A stretch of DNA of 23,626 bases from a virus. The DNA is taken from positions 1-23,626 of the IMG/VR virus record IMGVR_UViG_3300005663_002365. The stretch is one strand, 5' to 3'. Below are positions 6,991 to 14,918 of this stretch, one piece after another (the first letter of the stretch is position 1; each line of letters opens with the position of its first letter). The position numbers were made by a program, and so were the translations under genes. A model generated the notes under the pieces. It did no database searches and had not been told where the DNA came from. It saw only the letters and a list, made by a program, of their open reading frames with translations.

Positions 6991-7351
6991 TTCTTAAGAA
7001 TTTAGCAGGATTACCTACCATGACATAATTATCCTTGACATCTTCTAAAACTACTGCACCCACTCCGATAGTTACATTATTGCCTATCTTGACCTTGTTT
7101 TTTATCATGCAGCCAATTCCTAAATAACAATTATCACCAATTGTAACACTTCCACCAAGTATTGTTCCGGCTATGATAAGACAATGCTTGCCTATGTTTA
7201 CATTATGTGCTATGTGGCAATTATAATCTATCTTGGTACCTTCACCTATACGAGTATCATCAAGCGTTGGTCTAACAATATTGGTTCCTGAAAAAATTTC
7301 AACCCTTATTAGCTTATATGCTCCTAAAATAATGTTCACTGTCATACCCAA
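6983..7351 (-). CDS. LpxD-like hexapeptide acyltransferase
   Basis: The product has 122 residues, and the start may be M1 or M3 (MTVNIILGAYKL). The segment RPTLDDTRIGEGTKIDYNC (27-45) followed by HIAHNVNIGKHCLI closely follows the catalytic-histidine coil of LpxD, the UDP-3-O-acyl-glucosamine N-acyltransferase. The rest is hexapeptide coils ending VMVGNPAKFLRN. Unlike LpxD (about 340 residues) it lacks the N-terminal uridine-binding domain and the C-terminal helices, so it is a minimal acyltransferase. It is coupled by overlaps to two glycosyltransferases and lies near a PIG-L deacetylase. This fits N-acylation of a freed sugar amine, which is inference. Confidence 0.85.
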   Translation of the reverse strand: MGMTVNIILGAYKLIRVEIFSGTNIVRPTLDDTRIGEGTKIDYNCHIAHNVNIGKHCLIIAGTILGGSVTIGDNCYLGIGCMIKNKVKIGNNVTIGVGAVVLEDVKDNYVMVGNPAKFLRNG

Positions 7352-7947
7352 TTCTTTAAAAATTCAGGAGGATTTAAATTTCTTGTGCCCCTATAATTAT
7401 GTTCTATGTAATCTTTGACCGGAAACTCAATAAGCATAGAACTTTTACTTTGTTCGTATAAATCTAACATCGTCTTGATGCAAGGAGCGCCATGATGTGC
7501 GAATTTAATATATTTTAGATATTGAATTTTATTTATAAGCATAAAATAAGGATGCAAATAAGGTATCCCAATAGTAACATTTCTTCCGTTTTTATCCGTA
7601 TAGCATATTTCTCCTATACCATAACTTGAATCTTTAAGATCAGCTTGCATTTTTTCTATTATACCCCCCTTTTTCATCTCAATATCGCTATCAAAAAGCA
7701 ATGCATGCTTTGTCAGGCAACTTGCAAGACCATAATTTAACCCCTCTCCATGTCCTATGTTGCCCCCTATGTGGTAAGTAGTGCAATTATCATAAGGATT
7801 TGATTTTAAATAAACATCACATTTATGTCCCGGGGTGGACCCGTTAACAATTATTAAAGGCAATTCGGGATAGAATTTTCTTACAGATTTTATGGCTCTA
7901 TCAATAAGCCCCTTAGTATTATAGACAACAGTTATTCCGGTTAGCAT
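7342..7947 (-). CDS. GT-A glycosyltransferase (GT2-like)
   Basis: The product has 201 residues. The N-terminal part, MLTGITVVYNTKGLIDRAIKS, and the following PLIIVNGSTPG form the first two strands of a GT2 fold. The acidic site is FDSDIE, with DSD at 86-88. GHGEGLNYGLASC before it matches the helix that contacts the nucleotide in GT2 enzymes. It differs clearly from the other glycosyltransferases nearby, which suggests a distinct linkage. It overlaps the LpxD-like gene by ten bases and follows the methyltransferase by 11 bases. Confidence 0.82.
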   Translation of the reverse strand: MLTGITVVYNTKGLIDRAIKSVRKFYPELPLIIVNGSTPGHKCDVYLKSNPYDNCTTYHIGGNIGHGEGLNYGLASCLTKHALLFDSDIEMKKGGIIEKMQADLKDSSYGIGEICYTDKNGRNVTIGIPYLHPYFMLINKIQYLKYIKFAHHGAPCIKTMLDLYEQSKSSMLIEFPVKDYIEHNYRGTRNLNPPEFLKNWV

Positions 7948-7958
7948 AAGTAAGTAAT

Positions 7959-8579
7959 TTAGAATAATCGTAATTTAATCTTTTCTAAGTTAATCCTTTT
8001 CACAGCTGCCTCGTAATAGTCTTTGTCAATTTCAAATCCCCAAAATTCATATCCTAACCTGTGGGCTGCTATGGCACTGCTACCTGAGCCCAAGTGAGTA
8101 TCTAAAATCTTATCGCCTTTTTTGGCATAATTCATTAATAACCATTCATAAAGTTCAATAGGTTTTTGGGTAGGATGTATTTTCTTTATAGCATTTTGTT
8201 TCCCATCATTAGCTTTAAACTTAAATATTCTTGTCCTTGAATTATCACTTATCCAAGCAAGTTCTGCATCAGAGAAGCCATTGGTATGGCCATTAAAATC
8301 CTTATCCCAAATTACCCAAGATTTTACTGCAGGAAGATAATTTGTGAAATAATTACCACCCCATATTATTTGTTTTTTACTAATCCTGAATAGGTCTGCG
8401 AAATATTTATATGATGGTATTTTTTTATTCCATTTTTTACTTTCATTTTTGAATTTTGTATTATAATGCTTTATTGAGCCTATACCATATGGAGGATCCA
8501 CAATGGCAAGTTCAAAGAAATTATCAGGAAATTCCTGCATACTTTCTATACAATCCCTATTATATATTCCGGCTTTCAT
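7959..8579 (-). CDS. DNA methyltransferase, N6-adenine/N4-cytosine, beta-class order
   Basis: The product has 206 residues. The catalytic motif IV is DPPYGIG at 28-34, and the AdoMet-binding motif DTHLGSGSSA is near the C-terminus (160-169) after HPTQKP (135-140). Motif IV before motif I is the beta-class arrangement (D12/DAM-unlike solitary phage enzymes). DPPY allows adenine N6 or cytosine N4 methylation. The target recognition region between residues 35 and 130 is short. No restriction endonuclease gene is adjacent, so it is probably an orphan phage enzyme that protects viral DNA. It overlaps the HAD gene by 20 bases. Confidence 0.93.
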   Translation of the reverse strand: MKAGIYNRDCIESMQEFPDNFFELAIVDPPYGIGSIKHYNTKFKNESKKWNKKIPSYKYFADLFRISKKQIIWGGNYFTNYLPAVKSWVIWDKDFNGHTNGFSDAELAWISDNSRTRIFKFKANDGKQNAIKKIHPTQKPIELYEWLLMNYAKKGDKILDTHLGSGSSAIAAHRLGYEFWGFEIDKDYYEAAVKRINLEKIKLRLF

Positions 8580-8922
8580 TTATTAATTTATATATTTCTT
8601 CCCAATCTTCTGGGATACCCCCAAGATTTCTGTCATCTATATAAATATCTGCATAGATTTTGGGAGATGGTTGGAAAAGTATTTGTTCGTATGACGCATT
8701 TACATTGACCAGAATCCCTTCCAGCCCTTTTAATGTTAACCAGTCATATGCAGCTATAAGCTCTGATCCGCCCCTACATGTCCAGATAATTAGTGTATGA
8801 CCTTCGCTGAGCAATCTTTTTAACACATTAACCACGTTAGGTTTAGTTGCTCCTATTTCCGGATACTTATGATCGACAATTGTTCCGTCAAAATCGATTG
8901 CTATTATTAGCTTATTTTTCAT
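8560..8922 (-). CDS. HAD-superfamily phosphatase (BT0820-like)
   Basis: The product has 120 residues, MKNKLIIAIDFDGTIVDH onwards. Motif I is DFDGT with nucleophile D10 and acid/base D12. Motif II is the threonine in WTCRGG (48), and the last motif is KIYADIYIDDRNLGG, with K88 and D96/D97. There is no cap domain, so the enzyme is small and could act on a bulky or polymeric substrate. The closest remembered group is the short Bacteroidetes/phage HADs of the BT_0820 type. In this setting it could dephosphorylate a sugar intermediate or a nucleotide; neither is proven. It shares one base (TAATG) with the upstream GT-B gene. Confidence 0.88.
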   Translation of the reverse strand: MKNKLIIAIDFDGTIVDHKYPEIGATKPNVVNVLKRLLSEGHTLIIWTCRGGSELIAAYDWLTLKGLEGILVNVNASYEQILFQPSPKIYADIYIDDRNLGGIPEDWEEIYKLINESRNI

Positions 8923-9863
8923 TATGATATTACCAAAAGTATTTGCTTTAATCGTTCACCTGTTGCCTTATAACTATGTTTTTCTTTAACCCAGTTGTAT
9001 ATATGAGTTTGTAATTCACTAATATCTTGCTTTGACATAGAATTTAAATATACAATTGCATCTTTAAATTCCTTTTCATTAGCAACCAATATCATTGGAC
9101 ATTCTCCGTATATTTTTTCGTAAATATCTTTATTAAGATTTTGGGTAATAACGATCTTCCCGCAAGAGGCTGCCTCTAAAGCCGCATATCCATAATGACC
9201 ATATTCAAAGCCTTCAATTTCGGGCTTAAAGAGTTCTATGTACACATCGCAATCAGAAATTCTTTTCATATTTTCCGAATGGGGGACTGACTTTTTAGAA
9301 TAAATAAAATCAAAATTGCCTTCACCGGGGCAGCCGTTGCTACTTATTTCATCCATCATTGAAACGATCTTATCGGTTCCTTTTATTTCCGGGTTACTTG
9401 GATAGTGTGCTATTTTTATAGGACTATTTACCTGGTGCTTAAATGCCGGATGGTCTTTAATATCAATACATCTCTCAACATATTGCATATTTTTAGCTCC
9501 TAACTTAAAAAATTCACAATGATTGGTTAAGGTCCCATGAACCATATTGAATGCTCTATTGCACCATGCAGCCCTTTTCCTGTAAAAATTGCCTGTATGA
9601 AAAACAAATATTTTTGCTGACGGTAATTTATATTTTAATACCGCAGTATAAGAATTAATACAACTATGAAATACTACTATTGTATCAGCTGTTCTAATTA
9701 ACGAATTTATTTCTGATCTTAATTTTATCAGACTTTCTGATTTGTATTTAAATCCATGGGGGACCGCCTTAACATCAATACAATCAACGCCAACAAGCCT
9801 TAAAGCATTAGCCATATTGTGCATATGATTTGCCCAGTCGTTATCGCATAAAAATAGTATCAT
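8922..9863 (-). CDS. GT-B fold glycosyltransferase (GT4-like)
   Basis: The product has 313 residues. The C-terminal Rossmann half shows the GT4 signature: DVYIELFKPE (206-215) followed by EYGHYGYAALEAASCGKIVI (220-239), in which the two glutamates surround the nucleotide-sugar as in the E-x7-E motif. The N-terminal half begins MILFLCDNDWANHMHNMANAL with the acceptor-side HMHNM helix. It is shorter than typical GT4 enzymes (about 370). The ATG overlaps the PIG-L stop (ATGA). The first 12 codons recur upstream of the PIG-L gene as a vestige (10450-10500). Confidence 0.87.
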   Translation of the reverse strand: MILFLCDNDWANHMHNMANALRLVGVDCIDVKAVPHGFKYKSESLIKLRSEINSLIRTADTIVVFHSCINSYTAVLKYKLPSAKIFVFHTGNFYRKRAAWCNRAFNMVHGTLTNHCEFFKLGAKNMQYVERCIDIKDHPAFKHQVNSPIKIAHYPSNPEIKGTDKIVSMMDEISSNGCPGEGNFDFIYSKKSVPHSENMKRISDCDVYIELFKPEIEGFEYGHYGYAALEAASCGKIVITQNLNKDIYEKIYGECPMILVANEKEFKDAIVYLNSMSKQDISELQTHIYNWVKEKHSYKATGERLKQILLVIS

Positions 9864-10453
9864 ACTATCTGCCTTATTACTTCAAAACATTCAGCATATT
9901 TGCATCCCGCTTGCAAGCCCCTATAAATTGCATTAGATACAATAAATTCTACATCCATATATGGTCTGTGTTGCTGTGATTTATACTCTTTTAAAGCCAG
10001 TATCTTTTTATCAAGATGCCTTTTTCCTATTTTAAAAAACAAATTAGGAGAAAATTTAAAATGATTATGTGGAAAATCGTATCCGTAAATATTGATGTTT
10101 TTAAAGGCTCTCAATGTTTCTTCATAAATAACTTTATGATCCTGGTGTATGTCGTGTTGAGAAAATATAAATACCGTATCAATGTCAATTTTCTTTTTTA
10201 TTGAAATCATTGCATCTAAAATTCCCTGCCTGTTTTTGTGGAAAAATCTTACTTTATTATTTAATATAATTATCTTACCATTAACACCCAGACTACGACA
10301 AGATATAAGCATTTGATGTTTTAACTTTTTTATGCCGCAATAGGAAAATGCAACGATATTAACTACGTTACCCTCCTCTATTAATCTTGAAATAGTGGCT
10401 CCGGCTCCAAATTCCGCATCGTCAGTATGAGCGCTAATAAATAAATAATTCAT
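9860..10453 (-). CDS. PIG-L (LmbE-like) N-deacetylase
   Basis: From the ATG at 10453 the product has 197 residues, MNYLFISAHTDDAEFGAG. AHTDDAEFG (8-16) is the zinc-binding (A/P)HPDD-x-E motif of the family. The second zinc/catalytic motif, SQHDIHQDH (97-105), matches H-x-D-x-x-x-H. These enzymes remove acetyl from N-acetylglucosamine units in lipids, thiols or antibiotics. An earlier in-frame ATG (10474) would add MGKSDNR, which is the out-of-frame reading of a vestigial gene, so it is rejected. Next to a GT-B enzyme and close to an LpxD-like acyltransferase, it would free an amino group on a sugar. Confidence 0.92.
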   Translation of the reverse strand: MNYLFISAHTDDAEFGAGATISRLIEEGNVVNIVAFSYCGIKKLKHQMLISCRSLGVNGKIIILNNKVRFFHKNRQGILDAMISIKKKIDIDTVFIFSQHDIHQDHKVIYEETLRAFKNINIYGYDFPHNHFKFSPNLFFKIGKRHLDKKILALKEYKSQQHRPYMDVEFIVSNAIYRGLQAGCKYAECFEVIRQIV

Positions 10454-10500
10454 TCTATTATCTGATTTGCCCAATCGTTATCACATAAAAATAATATCAT
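10450..10500 (-). pseudogene. Vestigial 5' end of a second GT-B gene
   Basis: A 16-codon reading frame, MILFLCDNDWANQIIE, ends in a TGA that overlaps the PIG-L ATG. Its first 12 codons give exactly the same peptide as the start of the GT-B gene at 9863. The DNA differs at three codons (3, 6 and 9), all silent. Both copies also begin with the same ATGA overlap with the upstream gene. This looks like the stump left when a related glycosyltransferase was deleted or exchanged. Confidence 0.75.
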
Positions 10501-10892
10501 GATTGTAATTCTTCTCCGGTTAATGCGAAATATAAGTTTTGAAGTTGGTGGACGTATTTAATTTCTGATGTGTATCCTAATCTTGCATCATAATGTCCTT
10601 CAATACCTAATTGATATATTCCATTCTTAAAGGGCACTATTTCTATATAGCAATAATAACCTTCTACTAAATTACACCAATGTCCACTTTCGTTTTTCTG
10701 TAACCCAAACTTCTTTAACCATTCTTCTGTGAGGGGCAATCCATATAATTCTTTTGTTGGGGTTGTATAGCCTCCGCTTAATTGTGTCATTAATAAGGTT
10801 TCGTTTTCATCAAATTTAGCCACTTTATAAGCCCCTCCAATACTTTCATTTGTTCCAACTAAATTTCCTATTCTTAATTCTGTTGCTTTCAT
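10497..10892 (-). CDS. Conserved Bacteroidetes phage protein, unknown function
   Basis: The product has 131 residues. It opens MKATELRIGNLVGTNE and closes KYVHQLQNLYFALTGEEL. Between them is the GLPLTEEWLKKFGLQK block. This set of three blocks is familiar from small proteins found over and over in Bacteroidetes phages and prophages, and is one reason for assigning the host. The middle is beta-rich, with YYCYIEIVPFKNGIYQL. No catalytic motif is visible. It sits between two glycosyltransferase-type genes with ATGA overlaps on both sides (10889-10892 and 10497-10500). Confidence 0.85.
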   Translation of the reverse strand: MKATELRIGNLVGTNESIGGAYKVAKFDENETLLMTQLSGGYTTPTKELYGLPLTEEWLKKFGLQKNESGHWCNLVEGYYCYIEIVPFKNGIYQLGIEGHYDARLGYTSEIKYVHQLQNLYFALTGEELQS

Positions 10893-12277
10893 TCTATTCT
10901 CCCCCTACTTACGTTAAATGTTTTAACAATTATCTTATCCAGCCATACACATTTAACCCCGGAATCAAATACGCGACTTATAAATTCAAAATCCCCCATC
11001 CTTTCGTGAGCAAAATGATGGATAAATTTAAAATAAATTTCTTTGCTTACAAAAAAACAGCTGCCTCCTATTGAGCCCCTTATTGGACTTTTCTCCCAAA
11101 CGTTATCTTGCGGATAAATACCACCCCCCCTTATGCCTATCCATGCCCGGACAAAGATAACATCCGCTTGAATATCCTTTATTTCATTGAATATATCATA
11201 ATCAACTAAGTAATCATCATCATCCAATAAGTAAACAAATTTACCTTTTATTTCTGATAATACTAACTGAAATGAGCTATTGGCATAATATAAACCCATT
11301 CCCTTTTTATCTTTAATAAATATCTGCTCAAAATCACCTTTCATCTTAGATATTGAACGCTGATTTTTCTTAAATCCTTCAGGTCTTTTATCTCCATGGA
11401 CCCGGGTAATCACAGAAACTATAGGAATTTTACCATAACTTTTTTTCGTGATCTCATAATTGTCCCTAATAGCCATGAGTTTATAAAAAGAAACGTCTTG
11501 TCCTACCATATTTTTTAGTTTGTTAGAATCGAGATCCATAATAGTATATCTATCCCATTTTTTTTGATGTCCACCGCCGCCTACATTAGTAAAGCCATGT
11601 TTTATGCCTACACAAATAGGCTTACCGGGTACAAATGTTTTTCCCCGATTTGATTTCCATAACTCTTGGTCTAAATACGGACAGTCATAATCAAACTCGC
11701 TTCTAAGCACATTCCGGGTTACAAGTGTAGCCATCATGCTTGCTCTTTTTCTATGGACAAATACTGCATACTGCTTTGTAATTATATGATAATAAATACT
11801 TTGCCCTATGCCAAAAATATCTGGTCTATCAGCTTTCTCCCACTTTTCGATTAAAGTCTCAATATAATTATCAGCATACCAATCATCGTCCTCCCAGCAA
11901 ATAACTACATTACATCCTTTATTGAATAATTCATTAAATCCCAAATGATAACGATAAGTAATATCCACTCCACTAAATAAAGTTTTATCATTTACAATCC
12001 TGATATACTTTGGTTTTATTGTTTGTCGTACTACTAAAGACTTCGCTTTACCCAAAAAATACGGTCTATTCCCCTTTGTCGGGATCACTACACCAATTAC
12101 AATCGCTGATTCAGGCTGATTTATCTTTACAAGAAACCCATTTTTTACCAATCTAACAGCCTGCCCTGGCGGAAAATCCTTATCGCTTACGATTGTTAAA
12201 GAGCCGTCTGATTTTTTTCTTGTAAATATCTTATTAAAAGCTCCATTTACCGTTAAAGATTTTAGTTTATATCTCAT
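10889..12277 (-). CDS. Two-domain GT-A glycosyltransferase with N-terminal phage-like domain
   Basis: The product has 462 residues. Residues 1-55 are a small beta domain with SDKDFPPGQAVRLVKNGFLV, similar in feel to short phage structural proteins that end in a 'LIKNG' type motif. Residues 57-270 are a GT-A domain with VVIPTKGNRP (63-72), EDDDWY (129-134) and GIKHG (224-228), homologous to the gene at 5680-6315. Residues 283-462 are a second GT2-type domain with PIVSVITRVHGDKRPEG and LDDDDYL (351-357), and an acceptor-side MGDFEFISRVFD. Two catalytic sites suggest addition of two sugars or alternating polymer synthesis. The head domain could target the enzyme to the virion; this is inference. 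Confidence 0.85.
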   Translation of the reverse strand: MRYKLKSLTVNGAFNKIFTRKKSDGSLTIVSDKDFPPGQAVRLVKNGFLVKINQPESAIVIGVVIPTKGNRPYFLGKAKSLVVRQTIKPKYIRIVNDKTLFSGVDITYRYHLGFNELFNKGCNVVICWEDDDWYADNYIETLIEKWEKADRPDIFGIGQSIYYHIITKQYAVFVHRKRASMMATLVTRNVLRSEFDYDCPYLDQELWKSNRGKTFVPGKPICVGIKHGFTNVGGGGHQKKWDRYTIMDLDSNKLKNMVGQDVSFYKLMAIRDNYEITKKSYGKIPIVSVITRVHGDKRPEGFKKNQRSISKMKGDFEQIFIKDKKGMGLYYANSSFQLVLSEIKGKFVYLLDDDDYLVDYDIFNEIKDIQADVIFVRAWIGIRGGGIYPQDNVWEKSPIRGSIGGSCFFVSKEIYFKFIHHFAHERMGDFEFISRVFDSGVKCVWLDKIIVKTFNVSRGRIE

Positions 12278-12507
12278 TGGAATTCCCCATTAATTATTTT
12301 ATCATAAATTTGGTCAGCTATGGCTTTCATTTTATCGCAATACTTTTTATCTTTTCCATAAGAAGCGTAACCAAATTCGCCTTTCTCAAAATTAAAACTA
12401 ATAATAATAACTCCATCCCTTCCATGTTTTTTAGAAAGAACTTCACAATCTTTTTTGGTTATCCAATTATCTGAATAATCTGAAATATTTCCGTCTTTAA
12501 TCATCAA
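12274..12507 (-). CDS. Small protein, unknown
   Basis: The product has 77 residues, MMIKDGNISDYSDNWITKKD onwards; a second Met follows at once. It is charged and soluble with a beta hairpin-like middle (GVIIISFNFEKGEFGYASYG) and a C-terminal helix (CDKMKAIADQIYDKII). It overlaps the start of the large glycosyltransferase by four bases (ATGA) and its upstream neighbour by 11. I do not recognise a family. Confidence 0.65.
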   Translation of the reverse strand: MMIKDGNISDYSDNWITKKDCEVLSKKHGRDGVIIISFNFEKGEFGYASYGKDKKYCDKMKAIADQIYDKIINGEFQ

Positions 12508-12691
12508 TTTCTATGAATGCTAATATAATAACTAAACCTAAAATAAAACAAACAAACACAAGTGATATTACCAATCTTTCCCCTATTGTCAACCTCGCTA
12601 TAAATACATCCCATTCAATAAATATAGCACAGCCCCAAACCAGTAATAAGCTCACTACAACATAAATTGTTAAAAATATTGATTTTTTCAT
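12497..12691 (-). CDS. Small two-helix membrane protein
   Basis: The product has 64 residues. Two hydrophobic spans are evident: about residues 5-25 (IFLTIYVVVSLLLVWGCAIF) and 40-60 (LVISLVFVCFILGLVIILAF). They are joined by a short loop with WDVFIARLTIGERL, and the protein ends EIDD. It begins eight bases after the terminase stop. Small double-span proteins in phages can be holins, but the position beside terminase is not diagnostic and no lysin gene is in view. The role is left open. Confidence 0.6.
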   Translation of the reverse strand: MKKSIFLTIYVVVSLLLVWGCAIFIEWDVFIARLTIGERLVISLVFVCFILGLVIILAFIEIDD

Positions 12692-12699
12692 AATTTTAA

Positions 12700-14721
12700 T
12701 TATTTAGTCCTACCCAATACCGCATTAACGTAATCAGCCCAGGTATAATATTTTACTTTTAATTCTTTCATAACCAAATATACTAAAATATCTCTGATAA
12801 CCATATTATAAACGGCTACATCAAAGAAGTGATTTTGAACAATGCTATTTTTCTTGACCCATTTAGAAGCAATGCCTTGACCGTCTTTGTTTTCAGTTAT
12901 CCTGTGTTCCGATTCGTAATGTGCGAAGAAATTATTATACGAATATTTTCCAGCTGAGGAAGTTGGAAAATTCATAAATCCGGAGGGTTGCTGATCATCA
13001 TTGCCCTCATCCCATTTTAAATCCATCCTATCGGAAAGTTCGTCTTTGATGATATTAACCTCAGCCAGGTAAAGCTTGCTCCTTTCTTTTGCCGGCCTAA
13101 ATGTAGGCAAGTCAGCTCCATATCTAATAAACTTTCCGGTATCCTTACCTTTAATGCCAATTACCTGAAATTTAGTATCATCAATATAATTATATGCCTG
13201 TAAGGTATAGTGCCCGGTATCAACGCCTGTAATAAATATTCTCATTCTCCTTTTTGTGTCGGTTACAAATACTTGATCTAAAACATTATCAAACTCGAAC
13301 CAGACACTATTTGGCTTATGATGTTCATACGTCCATCGTTCCCTATCTACTTTGTACTTTTTTTGACCCTCCAAGGGAATGAAGGTACCCACGCTTCCCT
13401 GATCAATACTATAACTTGACCCGCTTTCACTCCATCCAACGATCTCATAATCTAATCTGGCATCATTGACAGTTCCATTTAAATCACAAGCACAAGTTAT
13501 TAATACAATTTTACCATTGCCGTCTTTTATAGACAGCTTTTCCGGTATGGAATCTATGGAATAATTACGAATATTTTTTTGTAATTGATTAGCTTTCGGG
13601 CTCTTCCCTCTTTGTTCATAGGTTTCTCCTAAACAAAGATTAACGAATGTTTGATATAGATTTTCTTTCTGATTTTCTCCTATTGGATTAGCTTCCAAAT
13701 ATTGACGTACATAATGTTCCCAATCATACATACCTGCGGGTGCATATAGACTTGAAATGTGAAAAGAATAATAGCCCGGAGTCGAAGGCTCTGCAGTAGG
13801 TATAAAATGCCCGGCTAAATTAAGTTCGTATTTCTTGCTGTCATCAAAGAAACCGGAACATTTTTGGCATATATAACCTACGCTCCCGCTTATTAATTTG
13901 TTATGATCATCTAATTTCCACGTAATACCTCCCTTCTCTTTGCCTTCAGTTCCATCAATATCAACGGACCATTCCAATACAATCAATTCTCCACAATTCG
14001 GGCAAGGGATATGATACTTGCGTTGGTCACCCAATAAAAACTGTGGCTCAATATTAGATTGTTGTTTTAATTCTGGTGTTGAAATATAAAACAGTTTCAT
14101 CTTGTCATAATAAGCAGCAAATCTTTGCTCAATCATCTTAGCAGTGGACCCGGAAGACTTATCTAACATTTTAGCTGCATCAAAATCGTCAATAAATCCA
14201 TATTGCACTGATCTTTGCCGCAGAAGTTTATGGTTATTAGACGACCCGGCTATAAGCATTCCACCAGGGAACTCTTTTTTAAGATTTGTATCTCCGGTCT
14301 TCATGTTCCTGGCTCTTGCAATATTCGATCTTATCAAATTCCTGATCCCGCAACTGTCAATCATATTATCAACTTTAACTATTGCTTCTTCTGACAGGTC
14401 CGCATGACCGGTCAGTAATAATATATTACCCGGACTTTGTGAAATAACCCATCCTATTCCTGATTCAATAACCCCAACACTAAAACCTACCTGGGCGCCT
14501 TTCATAACAGCAACAATCCTGGCCGGATGGTCTGGGCTCAAACAGTCTACAATCTCTTTGGTATAGGGTGTAATATCAAAACTAAATTTGCCTTTATATC
14601 TTGAAACGCTGGAATCCATATACCGATTTTTCTCTGTCCATTCACTCGGTTTTATAGTTGACAGCTGAAACCTGCCGGCTTCTATTATTTCACTAAGATT
14701 TTCTAAATAATCCTCTGACAT
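12700..14721 (-). CDS. Terminase large subunit, GpA type
   Basis: The product has 673 residues, the usual size for lambda gpA-like terminases. KPSEWTEKNRYM (24-35) is the typical N-terminal block. The adenine-proximal/Walker A variant is KGAQVGFS (74-81) and the Walker B region is FIDDFD (176-181). A zinc-ribbon-like insertion has C240-x2-C243 and C285-x2-C288. The C-terminal nuclease begins near ITCACDLNG, with D413 likely catalytic. It cuts concatemeric DNA and drives it into the prohead. The small cysteine-rich gene overlaps its start by 29 bases. No obvious small subunit lies immediately upstream; a candidate is at the right edge of the window. Confidence 0.94.
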   Translation of the reverse strand: MSEDYLENLSEIIEAGRFQLSTIKPSEWTEKNRYMDSSVSRYKGKFSFDITPYTKEIVDCLSPDHPARIVAVMKGAQVGFSVGVIESGIGWVISQSPGNILLLTGHADLSEEAIVKVDNMIDSCGIRNLIRSNIARARNMKTGDTNLKKEFPGGMLIAGSSNNHKLLRQRSVQYGFIDDFDAAKMLDKSSGSTAKMIEQRFAAYYDKMKLFYISTPELKQQSNIEPQFLLGDQRKYHIPCPNCGELIVLEWSVDIDGTEGKEKGGITWKLDDHNKLISGSVGYICQKCSGFFDDSKKYELNLAGHFIPTAEPSTPGYYSFHISSLYAPAGMYDWEHYVRQYLEANPIGENQKENLYQTFVNLCLGETYEQRGKSPKANQLQKNIRNYSIDSIPEKLSIKDGNGKIVLITCACDLNGTVNDARLDYEIVGWSESGSSYSIDQGSVGTFIPLEGQKKYKVDRERWTYEHHKPNSVWFEFDNVLDQVFVTDTKRRMRIFITGVDTGHYTLQAYNYIDDTKFQVIGIKGKDTGKFIRYGADLPTFRPAKERSKLYLAEVNIIKDELSDRMDLKWDEGNDDQQPSGFMNFPTSSAGKYSYNNFFAHYESEHRITENKDGQGIASKWVKKNSIVQNHFFDVAVYNMVIRDILVYLVMKELKVKYYTWADYVNAVLGRTK

Positions 14722-14905
14722 TTATCCAATTTTTTTTTATCCATTTACAAAAATTCTTATTTTTCCCAGGCGATGGAACACGAATACCATCATTATAATG
14801 TTCACATCTTTCACAAGCATATATCAAAGTAGCAGTAGCCGAATCATACTTATCACAGCTAAAATTATTATATGAACACCTAAAATAAATACTATGGCAT
14901 GTCAT
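14693..14905 (-). CDS. Small cysteine-rich protein, possible zinc binder
   Basis: The product has 70 residues, MTCHSIYFRCSYNNFSCDKY onwards. Six cysteines (3, 10, 17, 31, 34, 53) and two histidines include C31-x2-C34-x-H36, a plausible metal knuckle. The C-terminus is basic (KNKNFCKWIKKNW). It overlaps the terminase start by 29 bases and so is likely co-translated with it. The family is not recognised, and a nucleic-acid role is a guess from composition. Confidence 0.6.
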   Translation of the reverse strand: MTCHSIYFRCSYNNFSCDKYDSATATLIYACERCEHYNDGIRVPSPGKNKNFCKWIKKNWINVRGLFRKS

Positions 14906-14918
14906 AGTTAGTGGTAGT

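Noticed and set aside
7233-7418. Plus-strand frame opposite the acyltransferase and glycosyltransferase genes
   Set aside because: It is a shadow of well-supported minus-strand genes with clear motifs.
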